Part shown: piece after piece, positions 41,453 to 49,878 of the stretch
Layout: the number at the start of each line of letters is the position of its first letter
Position numbering within the stretch: the first letter of the stretch is position 1
Assembly (NCBI RefSeq): GCF_024494655.1
Contig: NZ_JANHDL010000004.1
Coordinates: 1 to 64,000 of the forward strand
Direction: 5' to 3'
Origin: Halorubrum laminariae
Lineage (GTDB): Archaea > Halobacteriota > Halobacteria > Halobacteriales > Haloferacaceae
Length of the DNA: 64,000 nucleotides
The notes under the pieces: model-generated
What the model saw: only the letters and a program-made list of their open reading frames with translations
What the model was told of the DNA's origin: nothing
Database searches by the model: none
Position numbers and translations under genes: made by a program

Positions 41453-41500
41453 TCTCTCTGTGGGGGTTAGTGTCCGTCTGAGCGAGGCTCCGGTGTGTCG

Positions 41501-42370
41501 TTACCCGGTGAAATCTGCGAGTGTTTTTCGCTGGCGGTCCTCGTTTTGGACGTTCGTGATCAGGACCTCATCGACTTCACCACGACCACTGGCATCGCTA
41601 TTAATCGCTCGTGTGGCTCCTACATATGTCGTTGAGAAGGACTCAAAGTCTTCGTATAATTCCGCGACGGGCGGGGAATTCGAGATGACAACCGAGATAT
41701 CTTGGTTGGAGAGTTTAACAGCGACATCCCGTAATCGCCGTTGGTCATCTCGGTCAAACCCCTCTGCGTGGTACGAATTGAAGTCGGCTGTCTTCGAGAC
41801 TGGTTGATACGGGGGGTCAAAATATACAAGATCGCCGCTTTCGGCGGTCTCTACGATGTATTCGAAATCTGTGTTGTAGATCGCTGTTCCTTGGAGTCTG
41901 CGGGAGGCTTTGCGAATCCGCTGTTCTTGTACCCAGTTGGGGTTCGTGTAGTCGCCAAATGCGACGTTGAATTCGCCGTCGTTATTCTCCCGGTAGAGGC
42001 CGTTGAAGCACGTTCGGTTGAGGTATATGAGGAGACTTGCTTCTCGAATGCGGTCCTGTGTAGTCAGGTTCTGTTTTGAGAGAAAGTCGTTGAATTCCGT
42101 CCGCATTTCGTAGTAGTAGTCTTTCGAGTGGTCGTGGGTCCTGTTCTCTTCGATGAGTGCTGCCGGGTGGTCGCGGGTGATCTCGTAGAGCGTAGTGAGG
42201 TGGGAGTTGAGATCGTTGACTGTCCCTGTGCTAGGATTGAGGTAGAAGAAAACCGCCCCGCCTCCAATGAATGGCTCGTGATATTCGTTGTATGTCGTCG
42301 GGAACAGGCCAGTAATCTCCGATAACAATTGACGCTTCCCGCCTGCCCACTTCAAAATTGGATCCGTCAT
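41501..42370 (-). CDS. dam: Dam-type DNA adenine methyltransferase
   Basis: 289 aa, D12 class N6-adenine methyltransferase. ILKWAGGKRQLL (5-16, SAM and DNA contacts), HEPFIGGGAVFFYL (31-44, motif I), FNGLYRENNDGEFNVAFG, and catalytic VYFDPPYQP (182-190, DPPY). Complete and close to the usual 270-290 aa. E. coli Dam targets GATC; this relative probably does too, though specificity cannot be read off. No cognate endonuclease nearby. Confidence 0.95.
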   Translation of the reverse strand: MTDPILKWAGGKRQLLSEITGLFPTTYNEYHEPFIGGGAVFFYLNPSTGTVNDLNSHLTTLYEITRDHPAALIEENRTHDHSKDYYYEMRTEFNDFLSKQNLTTQDRIREASLLIYLNRTCFNGLYRENNDGEFNVAFGDYTNPNWVQEQRIRKASRRLQGTAIYNTDFEYIVETAESGDLVYFDPPYQPVSKTADFNSYHAEGFDRDDQRRLRDVAVKLSNQDISVVISNSPPVAELYEDFESFSTTYVGATRAINSDASGRGEVDEVLITNVQNEDRQRKTLADFTG

Positions 42371-42408
42371 TTGGCCTTGTGAAGTGGACTGTATCTTCTG
42401 GGGATTCG

Positions 42409-42966
42409 TTACTCTGCCGGCGGGGTGTAGAGGGTCTTGTCCCGGAGGTAATCTCCGTGGAGCGACCAGATGAGCTCGCGTTCGGCGGTGGTCGGTTCGT
42501 CAAGTTCGGCGTCTCGGTTCACGTAGCCCACACCGAAACTGATGGGGAACGGATCGACGTTGTTGCGCTTGAGGTTGTACTTCGTAATCTCCTCGGGGTC
42601 TTTCCCAAGCCGGTGTGCGAGCTCGACGATGTTGACGAGTTCTTCTGGGGCGACCTTCCCGGCTTCCGTCTCAACGGCGTCGTAACTGACTACCATCGGG
42701 TCGGGGTTGGTCGGGTGGATGTACTTGATGAGGATTTCGTCGCCGTCCTCCTTGACAGTCGCCGCATACATGCGCTGATCGAAGCGCGTCATCGACATGT
42801 GCTGGCCGTACTGTGCCCAGGTCTCTGGGATGGGTTCGCCGTCGACGAGGCCGTCGGCTGGCCGTTCGGGGATGACGATCTCGTCTCTGCTCGACCGCTG
42901 GCTTTTCTGGACGGTTGGCGATAGGCCATTGCTTCCAGCCTCTGTTCTCTCGGTTGATTCGGTCAT
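42409..42966 (-). CDS. hypothetical protein
   Basis: 185 aa from the ATG at 42966. After a disordered start come PERPADGLVDGEPIPETWAQYGQHMSMTRFDQRMYAATV, PDPMVVSYDAVETEAGKV and a LIWSLHGDYLRDKTLY C-terminus. Not recognised. Followed 38 nt later by Dam. Confidence 0.65.
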   Translation of the reverse strand: MTESTERTEAGSNGLSPTVQKSQRSSRDEIVIPERPADGLVDGEPIPETWAQYGQHMSMTRFDQRMYAATVKEDGDEILIKYIHPTNPDPMVVSYDAVETEAGKVAPEELVNIVELAHRLGKDPEEITKYNLKRNNVDPFPISFGVGYVNRDAELDEPTTAERELIWSLHGDYLRDKTLYTPPAE

Positions 42967-42979
42967 GTCTGAGTGGATG

Positions 42980-43348
42980 TTATAGCGAACCGCGGGCGAC
43001 GTGAGCGACGACTTCCCCATCGAGGAGGAAACACGGCGGATCGATTCCGGGCTTGTATGGTCGCCCGTCGAAAACGAGACCGCGCTCTACCGCACGGGTG
43101 TTGAGTGGGTGTTCGTGTCCAGAGTTGTTCTCGTGGACGAAGAGTGTGGCCGTCTCCATGTCTTCCGGGAGATCGACGAGGTCGAACGCGAGCCAGCCAC
43201 AGCTATTGGTGCCGTCTATCTGGACTGTCTCGGCGCTCCACCGATCTCCATCGTGACAGGAGATTTCGTGTGTTTCGTCAGGGTCGCGATCGAAGTCGCG
43301 GTGTCGCCCTCTCCACACACGGATGGTTACTGTCTCGTCGTTAGACAT
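42980..43348 (-). CDS. hypothetical protein
   Basis: 122 aa from the ATG at 43348 (another ATG lies 30 nt earlier, overlapping the upstream gene more). VTIRVWRGRHRDFDRDPDETHEISCHDGD, TLFVHENNSGHEHPLNTRAVERG. His-rich in the middle. Not recognised. Confidence 0.6.
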   Translation of the reverse strand: MSNDETVTIRVWRGRHRDFDRDPDETHEISCHDGDRWSAETVQIDGTNSCGWLAFDLVDLPEDMETATLFVHENNSGHEHPLNTRAVERGLVFDGRPYKPGIDPPCFLLDGEVVAHVARGSL

Positions 43349-43607
43349 CGGCGCTGCGATCAGCTCCGATTGTGACATCGGTGTCGGTTATCTGGAGACT
43401 TGCTGGTAGCGACGTTCGGATACTGTCTTCGATGAGTGGGAGTTCGTAGCCATCTCCGATGACTGTTGCGGTCACCCCTGTGTCTCCTGTGCTGGTGTCG
43501 ACGCTTACGGGGGTGTTGTTGCCTATCTCTGTGATGAGGTTGGCGACGTGTTCGCGCATCGCGATGCTTCCGGACTCGATCGTGTACGTCACCTTGTCGG
43601 TGGTCAT
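43341..43607 (-). CDS. hypothetical small protein
   Basis: 88 aa, beta-rich (VTYTIESGSIAMREHVANLITEIGNNTPVSVD, VTATVIGDGYELPLIED). Not recognised. ATGA overlap with the preceding gene. Confidence 0.62.
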   Translation of the reverse strand: MTTDKVTYTIESGSIAMREHVANLITEIGNNTPVSVDTSTGDTGVTATVIGDGYELPLIEDSIRTSLPASLQITDTDVTIGADRSADV

Positions 43608-43963
43608 GCGCTTGCTTGGTCAGAGACGAAGACGAAGTCCCCGATGTAGTCGGCTTCGTTCTTGAGGGTGTGGGCGGCCTTGCTGATCTGTGGGTACTTC
43701 GGCGAGCTGACGACGAGCAACTCTGTTTCTTCAGAGACGCCGATATCCCCGATGGTCTCGTATGCGCCTTGGTAGTTGTACGACGCTTCGTCGACGGCAC
43801 TGATGACGTATCCGCTGATATCTTTGTGTCGCTTCTCACCATCGATTGCGGAGTCGGTTCCGAACCAGAGTCGGATGCTGCCCTCGCCTTCGGCTTGGAA
43901 GTCGTTCGCACCGAATATTTCGAGGAAGCCCGATCCGTCTGATTTGAGGATTTTGAGGTACAT
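43604..43963 (-). CDS. hypothetical protein
   Basis: 119 aa from the ATG at 43963. MYLKILKSDGSGFLEIFGAN beta start, then SYNYQGAYETIGDIGVSEETELLVVSSPKYP. Not recognised. 2 nt after the upstream stop. Confidence 0.62.
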   Translation of the reverse strand: MYLKILKSDGSGFLEIFGANDFQAEGEGSIRLWFGTDSAIDGEKRHKDISGYVISAVDEASYNYQGAYETIGDIGVSEETELLVVSSPKYPQISKAAHTLKNEADYIGDFVFVSDQASA

Positions 43964-43965
43964 GG

Positions 43966-44433
43966 TTACTCGTAAAGCACGTCGTCTACGGGCTCTCCGT
44001 TCGAGAGGAGTTCTTTGAGATCGGTCGGGATACCGCCGATGTCGATGATCTTGATGCTGAACGGCCCGGACCAGTTCTGGACCCAGAACGGCGCTCGCTC
44101 GTGGTCCTTGAGCTCGTCCGCCTCGAAGTCGGTCGGGCTGATCAGCACCCCTTCGTCGTTTACCGCGTCCTCGACCGGGACGAGCCACGAACGCTTCCCC
44201 TCCGTTTCGACCGGTTCTGCGCGGCCCCGGATCCACTCTTGGGGGGTGAACTTCAGTTCTACGTACGGGCCGTCGATATTGTCGACGTCCTCGACGGCTT
44301 CGATGGAGAGGCGCTGTTCTGAAAGGCCAGTCACCCGGCTTACCTCCCGAAGTGCTTTCTCCGGGTTCGGCGCAGAGACGTTGACCTTCTCTGCGACTGC
44401 TACAGTGTACTGTTTGCTGGATTCGGTCGACAT
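43966..44433 (-). CDS. hypothetical protein, first gene of operon
   Basis: 155 aa from the ATG at 44433. VAVAEKVNVSAPNPEKALREVSRVTGLSEQRLSIEAVEDV is alpha/beta; later PFSIKIIDIGGIPTDLKELL. Not recognised. Box 40 nt upstream contains TTTATA. Heads the unit through 42980 and probably Dam. Confidence 0.65.
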   Translation of the reverse strand: MSTESSKQYTVAVAEKVNVSAPNPEKALREVSRVTGLSEQRLSIEAVEDVDNIDGPYVELKFTPQEWIRGRAEPVETEGKRSWLVPVEDAVNDEGVLISPTDFEADELKDHERAPFWVQNWSGPFSIKIIDIGGIPTDLKELLSNGEPVDDVLYE

Positions 44434-44463
44434 TCTTTCTAAGACTCCTTCACCTCCTCTCGG

Positions 44464-44474
44464 GTCATATAAAC
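44464..44474 (-). promoter_or_regulatory. recurrent intergenic box 21
   Basis: Coding-strand GTTTATATGACCCGAGAGG; T-run 40 nt before the ATG at 44433. Confidence 0.6.
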
Positions 44475-44512
44475 CTCTCTGGGGGTCGTTCGGACTGCTG
44501 GAGATGTTTGGG

Positions 44513-45973
44513 TCAACGACGCTCGTCGGCAGGTCTGAGCGTACAGATGTGTTTTCCGTCGGGCCAGCCGTATGCCCCAGTGTGTGCTGAATCCAAGAGG
44601 AGGTCCGGGGAACGGCCTTCTGTATGAGTTCGGCAGGCATCTGAACAGTAGCAGTGGATTGCTGGGAATACCCGGTCTGTCTTGAGAGCTGGTTCGCCGC
44701 TGTTTGGGACCGAGTCGTAGTTTCGGGGGTCGTCCTGTATCTGGTGTTCGTAGGAGACGACCTGTGCCGTATCGGTCGATGACTCTCGTTCGGTCTCTCG
44801 GTGAAAGATGTGATTCCCGCATCCGGGGCAGATTGGTTCGATGTGGTGTGCTCTCGGCGTCGTGTACTCAGTCGAGCCGGAGAGTGCCCCATCGGGCGTC
44901 CAGTTGAGGTTAGAGAAGAGCGCGGCGATCGGTGAGAGCGGTTCGATGATGGTGGCTTGGGTGTCGTCCGTTCGGTAGATGGGTTGGGCTTTCCGCTCGG
45001 TATGTGGCGGCGGGGAAAGCAAGAGTTCACGCGCGTCGGAGGTCGTGTTGAGTCTGATACTCTCGCCAGCATCGGCCGTGAGGAGTTCGTCTCGGGTCTG
45101 GATGTCTGTCGGGTCGGTATCTGGCCACACGCCGTGGGTGATCCAGTAGTGTTTCGCGTTCAGGAGTGAGTACCGGATGAGGTCTCTCTTCGGCGGGTAC
45201 TGGTCTCTGAGGTTACGGTGCCACCCGCCGTTGGCCGAGGCGTAGTCGCCGTGGTCTTCGGCGTATCGCTGATAGCCGTTCCAATCAACGCCGCCGATGT
45301 CGGCCGGTGGCTTCCCGGTGATGCTCTCTTGGGTCAGATTGACGATTTCAGCGTGGGTGGTAAGCGGCGTCCCCCCGAGGATGTGGATCCTGTTCTCGAC
45401 CGATCGCCACTCGTCGTACGTCGCGATATCTGTGGCTTGGATCGGCGATGAGCCGTTCGGGTAACCAAGGACGAACTGATCTGGGATGTCCGGGAGAATG
45501 CCCTCGCATTTGGGGACGATAATGATGTTCGTATCTGGGTATGAGCCCCAGATTTCGTTGGCCGCATCGATGTGTTCCCGGAGGGAGGCCCGATCATAGA
45601 TATCGCCGACGACCGCGATCTCAGGTTCGTACTCGAAGACGCGGTCGATAAATCGGTCGAGGTCGGCGTCGAGATACTCGTTATCGAGAAAGTGGACCGG
45701 GAGCGAGACTTCCTCGGGGATCCACTGATACGACGAATCTTCACGGTGGCCGATGCCAAACCCGAGACGGGCGGCGTCGAATACGTAGGGGTAGCGTCCG
45801 GTGAATACGACCCAGTCGGCGTTGCGAGCTTCGCGGATGGTCTCTGGAAGCGGCTCACTCGTCGGTGTCGATTCCAAGCCAAGCTTTGGTCGGGTGCTGT
45901 TGTAGGTAGACTCGGTGGTCGACTCGGGGACGGTCGCGCCGTAATCACCTAATCCTGCTTGGCTACTACTCAT
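44513..45973 (-). CDS. TGT/DpdA-like protein, DUF6610-like
   Basis: 486 aa. Alpha/beta-barrel features of transglycosylases: PEIAVVGDIYD (117-127), NIIIVPKCEGILPDIPDQFVLGYPNGSS (149-176), RIHILGGTPLTTHAEI (195-210, the H-x-LGG motif) and ADIGGVDWNGYQRYAE (224-239, second Asp motif). The C-terminal 110 residues carry ICPGCGNHIFHRETERES and CYCSDAC, a zinc site. Resembles DUF6610 proteins that I recall being linked with DpdA; I treat that as probable. May exchange DNA guanine for a 7-deazaguanine. Confidence 0.6.
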   Translation of the reverse strand: MSSSQAGLGDYGATVPESTTESTYNSTRPKLGLESTPTSEPLPETIREARNADWVVFTGRYPYVFDAARLGFGIGHREDSSYQWIPEEVSLPVHFLDNEYLDADLDRFIDRVFEYEPEIAVVGDIYDRASLREHIDAANEIWGSYPDTNIIIVPKCEGILPDIPDQFVLGYPNGSSPIQATDIATYDEWRSVENRIHILGGTPLTTHAEIVNLTQESITGKPPADIGGVDWNGYQRYAEDHGDYASANGGWHRNLRDQYPPKRDLIRYSLLNAKHYWITHGVWPDTDPTDIQTRDELLTADAGESIRLNTTSDARELLLSPPPHTERKAQPIYRTDDTQATIIEPLSPIAALFSNLNWTPDGALSGSTEYTTPRAHHIEPICPGCGNHIFHRETERESSTDTAQVVSYEHQIQDDPRNYDSVPNSGEPALKTDRVFPAIHCYCSDACRTHTEGRSPDLLLDSAHTGAYGWPDGKHICTLRPADERR

Positions 45974-46002
45974 CTACAATCACTCTACAAGCTGCCCTCG
46001 GA

Positions 46003-46012
46003 GGCTAAAAAC
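46003..46012 (-). promoter_or_regulatory. recurrent intergenic box 22
   Basis: Coding-strand GTTTTTAGCCTCCGAG; T-run 38 nt before the ATG at 45973. The IS element begins 24 nt beyond it. Confidence 0.65.
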
Positions 46013-46025
46013 CTCGAGCGGGGCG

Positions 46026-46035
46026 GGAACCTATT
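46026..46035. repeat. 10-bp target-site duplication, left
   Basis: GGAACCTATT abuts the left end of the IS element; identical copy at 47435-47444. Confidence 0.9.
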
Positions 46036-47434
46036 CATCCGTCTTCAGTTAAGCAAGAAACCGCGTGATAGCGGAGGCTTATCGAGACATCTTTCGGAAG
46101 GAATGAGGAAGCCGAGTTTGTGCCCAACGGCTCCTCATCTCGGATTATGCGTCGGCTCACTACACTGTTTCCCTCTGAGTTTCTCGAAGAGCACGCCGAG
46201 GAACTCGGCGTGGTCGAACGTGACCGCAAGCTTCAGATCCCTGCCTTTGTCTGGACATTTGTGTTCGGTTTCGCCGCAGGCGAAAGCCGAACACTCGCCG
46301 GGTTCAGACGATCTTACAACTCAACTGCCGATGAGACAATCTCGCCCAGCGGGTTCTATCAGCGGTTGACGCCGACGCTTGCGGAGTACCTCCGCGACCT
46401 CGTCGAGCGCGGTCTCGACGAGGTCGCTGTTCCTGATGCTGTTGACGCTGATATCGACCGATTTAGAGACGTGATGATCGCCGATGGAACGGTGTTGCGG
46501 TTACATGAGTTTCTTTCAGATCAGTTCGAAGCCCGCCATGAGGAGCAGGCTGGAGCGAAGCTCCACCTGCTCCACAATGCCACAGAGCAGACGATCGAAC
46601 GGATCGATACTGCTGACGAGAAAACACACGACAGCACCTTGTTCAACACAGGGCCGTGGCTTGAGAATCGCCTCATGCTGTTCGATCTCGCCTACTTCAA
46701 GTACCGCCGGTTTGCGCTGATCGACGAGAACGACGGCTACTTCGTGAGTCGGCTGAAGCAGAACGCGAACCCGGTGATTACGGCAGAATTACGGGAATGG
46801 CGCGGCCGCGCCATTCCCTTAGAGGGCAAGCAGCTCCGAGCTGTTCTCAACGATCTCGATCGGAAGTACATCGATGTAGAAGTCGAAGTAGAGTTCAAAC
46901 GAGGGCCGTATAATGGGACGCAGTCGCTAGATACGAAGCGATTTCGCGTCGTCGGCGTCCGCGACGAGGACGCCGACGACTACCACCTGTACATGACGAA
47001 TTTAGCGAGGAAAGAGTTCTTTCCGGCGGATTTAGCGGAGATCTACCGCTGTCGGTGGGAAGTTGAGTTGCTGTTCCGGGAGCTGAAGACACAGTACGAA
47101 CTAGACGAGTTCGACACGAGTGACGAACACGTGGTGAGGATCTTATTGTACGCAGCGCTGCTGTCGCTGCTTGTAAGCCGCGATCTGTTGGATCTAGTCA
47201 CTGAGCAGGCGGATGATGAGCTTGTGTTTCCGACAGAGCGCTGGGCGGCGACCTTTCGGTCGCACGCCCAGCTTTTGCTCCACGAACTCGGTGAGTTCCT
47301 CGGCTACTCACCACCGCCGCTGCTCGACCGGCTGATCGAAGACGCTCAAAAGGTCCACAAGCAACGACCAATCTTACAAGAGACACTCGCTACCGCTACA
47401 CAACCGAGGTGTGAGTCTTAACTGAAGACGGATG
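46036..47434 (+). mobile_element. IS4-family insertion sequence, ISH8-like
   Basis: 1399 bp, ends with perfect 18-bp inverted repeats (CATCCGTCTTCAGTTAAG at 46036-46053, complement at 47417-47434) and is flanked by 10-bp direct repeats, the duplication length of ISH8-type elements. It carries a complete transposase. Intact duplications and an undamaged transposase indicate recent insertion. It lies between a TGT-like gene and dihydrofolate reductase, upstream of the latter's start. Confidence 0.95.
46147..47421 (+). CDS. IS4-family transposase (ISH8-like)
   Basis: 424 aa from the ATG at 46147 (a GTG 27 nt upstream is possible). MRRLTTLFPSEFLEEHAEEL is the usual ISH8 start. DDE residues: MIADGTVL (first Asp), LFDLAYFKYRRFALID (second Asp), and YRCRWEVELLFRELKTQYELDEF (Y-x2-R-x3-E-x6-K signature with the Glu). 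Full length, no frameshift. The stop codon lies inside the right inverted repeat. Confidence 0.95.
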   Translation: MRRLTTLFPSEFLEEHAEELGVVERDRKLQIPAFVWTFVFGFAAGESRTLAGFRRSYNSTADETISPSGFYQRLTPTLAEYLRDLVERGLDEVAVPDAVDADIDRFRDVMIADGTVLRLHEFLSDQFEARHEEQAGAKLHLLHNATEQTIERIDTADEKTHDSTLFNTGPWLENRLMLFDLAYFKYRRFALIDENDGYFVSRLKQNANPVITAELREWRGRAIPLEGKQLRAVLNDLDRKYIDVEVEVEFKRGPYNGTQSLDTKRFRVVGVRDEDADDYHLYMTNLARKEFFPADLAEIYRCRWEVELLFRELKTQYELDEFDTSDEHVVRILLYAALLSLLVSRDLLDLVTEQADDELVFPTERWAATFRSHAQLLLHELGEFLGYSPPPLLDRLIEDAQKVHKQRPILQETLATATQPRCES

Positions 47435-47444
47435 GGAACCTATT
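47435..47444. repeat. 10-bp target-site duplication, right
   Basis: GGAACCTATT directly after the right end of the IS; matches 46026-46035. Confidence 0.9.
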
Positions 47445-47476
47445 TGTAGGCGCTCTGTGTCATCAGAGTAGGTAGA

Positions 47477-48007
47477 ATGTCCACTGACAAAGCGAATGCG
47501 AGGAGGGCGGAGTGTGAATGGGTCCATATCGCCGCAGTCGCGGAAAACGGAGTCATCGGGAGCGACGGCGGTATCCCGTGGGACCTGCCGGAGGACATGG
47601 AGCGGTTCAAGGCCGAGACGATGGGCCACCCCGTCGTCCTCGGGCGGAAGACCTACGAGAACATCGCTGACGGCCTTGGTGGGCCGCTACCTGGGCGATT
47701 GAACGTTGTGTTGAGTTCCTCCGATGTCGGCGGCCCGGAGTCCGTAGTTACCGTCCACGATGTGGATTCCGCGATCGCCGCTGCTGAAGCTCGAGCTGAT
47801 GAGACTGGTGTCAGTCGATGCTTCGTTGCTGGTGGGTCTAGTGTCTATGAACAGTTCCTCCCGATGGCAGATACGCTGTTGCTGACCGAAGTTCACATGG
47901 AGGTTGACGGTGAGAGCCGGTTCCCTGAGATAACTGCGGGGGACTGGACTGAGGTATCCCGACAGGGGCACGGGCGGTACGACTTTGTCGAGTATCGCAC
48001 CGTGTGA
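47477..48007 (+). CDS. folA: dihydrofolate reductase
   Basis: 176 aa. HIAAVAENGVIGSDGGIPWDLPEDMERFKAET (substrate site with W-x-LP-DM--F), HPVVLGRKTYENI, LPGRLNVVLSSS and CFVAGGSSVYEQFLP (NADPH site) identify dihydrofolate reductase. It makes tetrahydrofolate for thymidylate synthesis; a thymidylate kinase gene lies next door on the opposite strand, and no thymidylate synthase is in the window. The IS sits upstream; the CTATTTGTAGG box before the gene is rebuilt by the target duplication. Confidence 0.95.
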   Translation: MSTDKANARRAECEWVHIAAVAENGVIGSDGGIPWDLPEDMERFKAETMGHPVVLGRKTYENIADGLGGPLPGRLNVVLSSSDVGGPESVVTVHDVDSAIAAAEARADETGVSRCFVAGGSSVYEQFLPMADTLLLTEVHMEVDGESRFPEITAGDWTEVSRQGHGRYDFVEYRTV

Positions 48008-48019
48008 CGCGGGGCTGGC

Positions 48020-48649
48020 CTACAGTGAAGTGGAGTCCGCGTCGGCGATCGCGTCTATGATGGCGTCTGTAACTGTCTCTTCTGCGTGGTTTCCCTCGAC
48101 GACGGAGAGTGGTTCTCCCTGCTCTGCGAGCGTCTCGATCGTCGTGTGGTAGTTCGCCTGTATCTTGGCGAGGAACTCACGCTCTTCGAAGATGTCCGTC
48201 GAGTCCCGGTCGCCCATCCGGTTGAAGCACTCGTTGAGGTCGACGTCGAGATAGACAGTCAGGTCGGGTGTGAGCGCGTGCTTGTTGATGGTCTGAAGCC
48301 AATCGAGAGGCGAGCCCGCTTCCTGCTGGTACGCATACGAGGAGAGGTAGTAGCGATCCGTGATGACGGTCTTCCCGTCGTTGAGGGCCGGTTCGATGGT
48401 GGTCTTGATGTGGTTTACTCGATCAGCGGCGAAGAGAAGTGCGAGTGCCTGCTGGCTGAGTTCGATGTCTCCGGCGAGACCCGTTCGGATCAGCCTGCCG
48501 ATTTCGCCGTCTGTTGGCTCTGCGGTGACGAGGATGTCGTCTTCGGTGAGACCGTCGTGTCGCTCGACGAGCTCGTCGGCGACAGCTTGGGCCTGTGTCG
48601 TCGTGCCAGCGCCGTCCACGCCCTCGATTGAAATGAATCGTCCAGTCAT
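48020..48649 (-). CDS. tmk: thymidylate kinase
   Basis: 209 aa. P-loop EGVDGAGTTTQA (9-20), VTAEPTDGEIGRLIR (substrate), LFAADRVNHI, TDRYYLSSYAYQ and LYLDVDLNECFNRM. dTMP to dTDP, the step that limits dTTP supply. Starts 2 nt before the stop of the upstream methyltransferase, so in one operon with two methyltransferases. The GTTTQA Thr-rich P-loop is usual for haloarchaeal versions. Confidence 0.93.
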   Translation of the reverse strand: MTGRFISIEGVDGAGTTTQAQAVADELVERHDGLTEDDILVTAEPTDGEIGRLIRTGLAGDIELSQQALALLFAADRVNHIKTTIEPALNDGKTVITDRYYLSSYAYQQEAGSPLDWLQTINKHALTPDLTVYLDVDLNECFNRMGDRDSTDIFEEREFLAKIQANYHTTIETLAEQGEPLSVVEGNHAEETVTDAIIDAIADADSTSL

Positions 48650-48651
48650 GT

Positions 48652-49878
48652 TCAGAAGAAATCGTCGAGACGCCTTCGCACTTTCTGATCTCGGCTCCCA
48701 ATTACGCATTTTCCCTCGCCTACCGGGTCGAATATGAGTCGTTCTTGACGTTCGTATCCGAGCCTCGCTGACATCGAACTACCGTGAAAAGTGATTTCCA
48801 GGACCTCACCACCCGGTTTTAGGAGCCAGTTGAAGCCTTCCTTAGCGAGTCGTGAGTGGCCAATCTGTGTCTTCTCCTCCGGGCCGGGGGTTTCGAACGG
48901 GAGGGTTGTGAGGTCGATATCATGTGTGCCGTCCTTCGATACCATGTTTTTTTCGTACCGTAGATTTGCCTGATAAAGTGACCAAGGCGGGTCGAAAACG
49001 ACTCGGTCGATGCTACCCTGTTCGAGGTCGGGGTGGCTTGCGAGCTCTGCGACGTCCATCTCGAAGTCGAGGTTGGGACGTTCGCCGCTGATGTCGTTAC
49101 GGAGGATTTTGCCTCCGGGGGGTGGGGTAAGCTCCGTCTGCCCGGCACAGGCGTTGAGGATAATTTCGCCTTCCTCGAATGAACTCTCGACCCAGTCTCG
49201 GATGGTCTTGTCCTCGAAGGTCCACTTACTGAATGGCTGTACAGGGACGAAATGTGTTGGAACCGCCTGTGCGCCGCGTGGTCGCCTTTCGGTGTATTCG
49301 TGGCCAGAACCACTCATTGGTTCGTCCGGGTGTGTGGCGGCGTCGTGCGGTCCAAAGAGCGTGGGTTCTGCGTCTACACTCTCGAGAGTCGGTGCGATCT
49401 TCGCGATGTCGGTCGCGACCGGTCCGTTGGGTGGGTCCAGTTGCTCTAACAGCGGCGTGGTCTCTGTGGCGTCGACGTCGATCGCGACGGTGAGGTCGCC
49501 CACGCTGAAGTACGTGGTCTCACCGACGGTTTTCAGGACGCCAGTTGGAAGCGGCGTGAGGTCGCCGGCTTCGATCGCTCCGGCGAGGTCACAGATGTTG
49601 TCGACGAAATGGTCGGGTAACTCCGGGTCGGAGAACCCGTCTGAGAGTCCGTTTGCTTTGTGGCAAGGGGCGAGTGTGAACGTGTCGCCGCCATTTTTGA
49701 TGTCGGTGACGGTGTAGACGGTCTCTGTCTCGTGGCAGACGAATCGGGAACCGGGGAGGGCGTGGTGGCCGTACCAGATTCGGTCATTTTCGATTCGGCT
49801 CGGCCAATAGGCATCGAGTTCCGCGGGGCGGTCCTCGATGTGCTGTCCGTCTGTGGGTTGGGTAGTGGTTGTACTCAT
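48652..49878 (-). CDS. putative DNA methyltransferase (DPPW type)
   Basis: 408 aa from the ATG at 49878 overlapping the upstream stop. N-terminal 200 residues unrecognised; then EIILNACAGQTELTPPPGGKILRNDI (239-263, SAM motif I-like) and RVVFDPPWSLYQANLRYEKN (292-311, catalytic DPPW). Such DPPW sets occur in N6-adenine or N4-cytosine methylases of haloviruses. The N-terminal 200 residues may form target recognition. Confidence 0.75.
   Translation of the reverse strand: MSTTTTQPTDGQHIEDRPAELDAYWPSRIENDRIWYGHHALPGSRFVCHETETVYTVTDIKNGGDTFTLAPCHKANGLSDGFSDPELPDHFVDNICDLAGAIEAGDLTPLPTGVLKTVGETTYFSVGDLTVAIDVDATETTPLLEQLDPPNGPVATDIAKIAPTLESVDAEPTLFGPHDAATHPDEPMSGSGHEYTERRPRGAQAVPTHFVPVQPFSKWTFEDKTIRDWVESSFEEGEIILNACAGQTELTPPPGGKILRNDISGERPNLDFEMDVAELASHPDLEQGSIDRVVFDPPWSLYQANLRYEKNMVSKDGTHDIDLTTLPFETPGPEEKTQIGHSRLAKEGFNWLLKPGGEVLEITFHGSSMSARLGYERQERLIFDPVGEGKCVIGSRDQKVRRRLDDFF

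Noticed and set aside
44513..47477. Composite transposon carrying dihydrofolate reductase
   Set aside because: Only one IS copy with its own target duplications is present; the reductase lies outside it.
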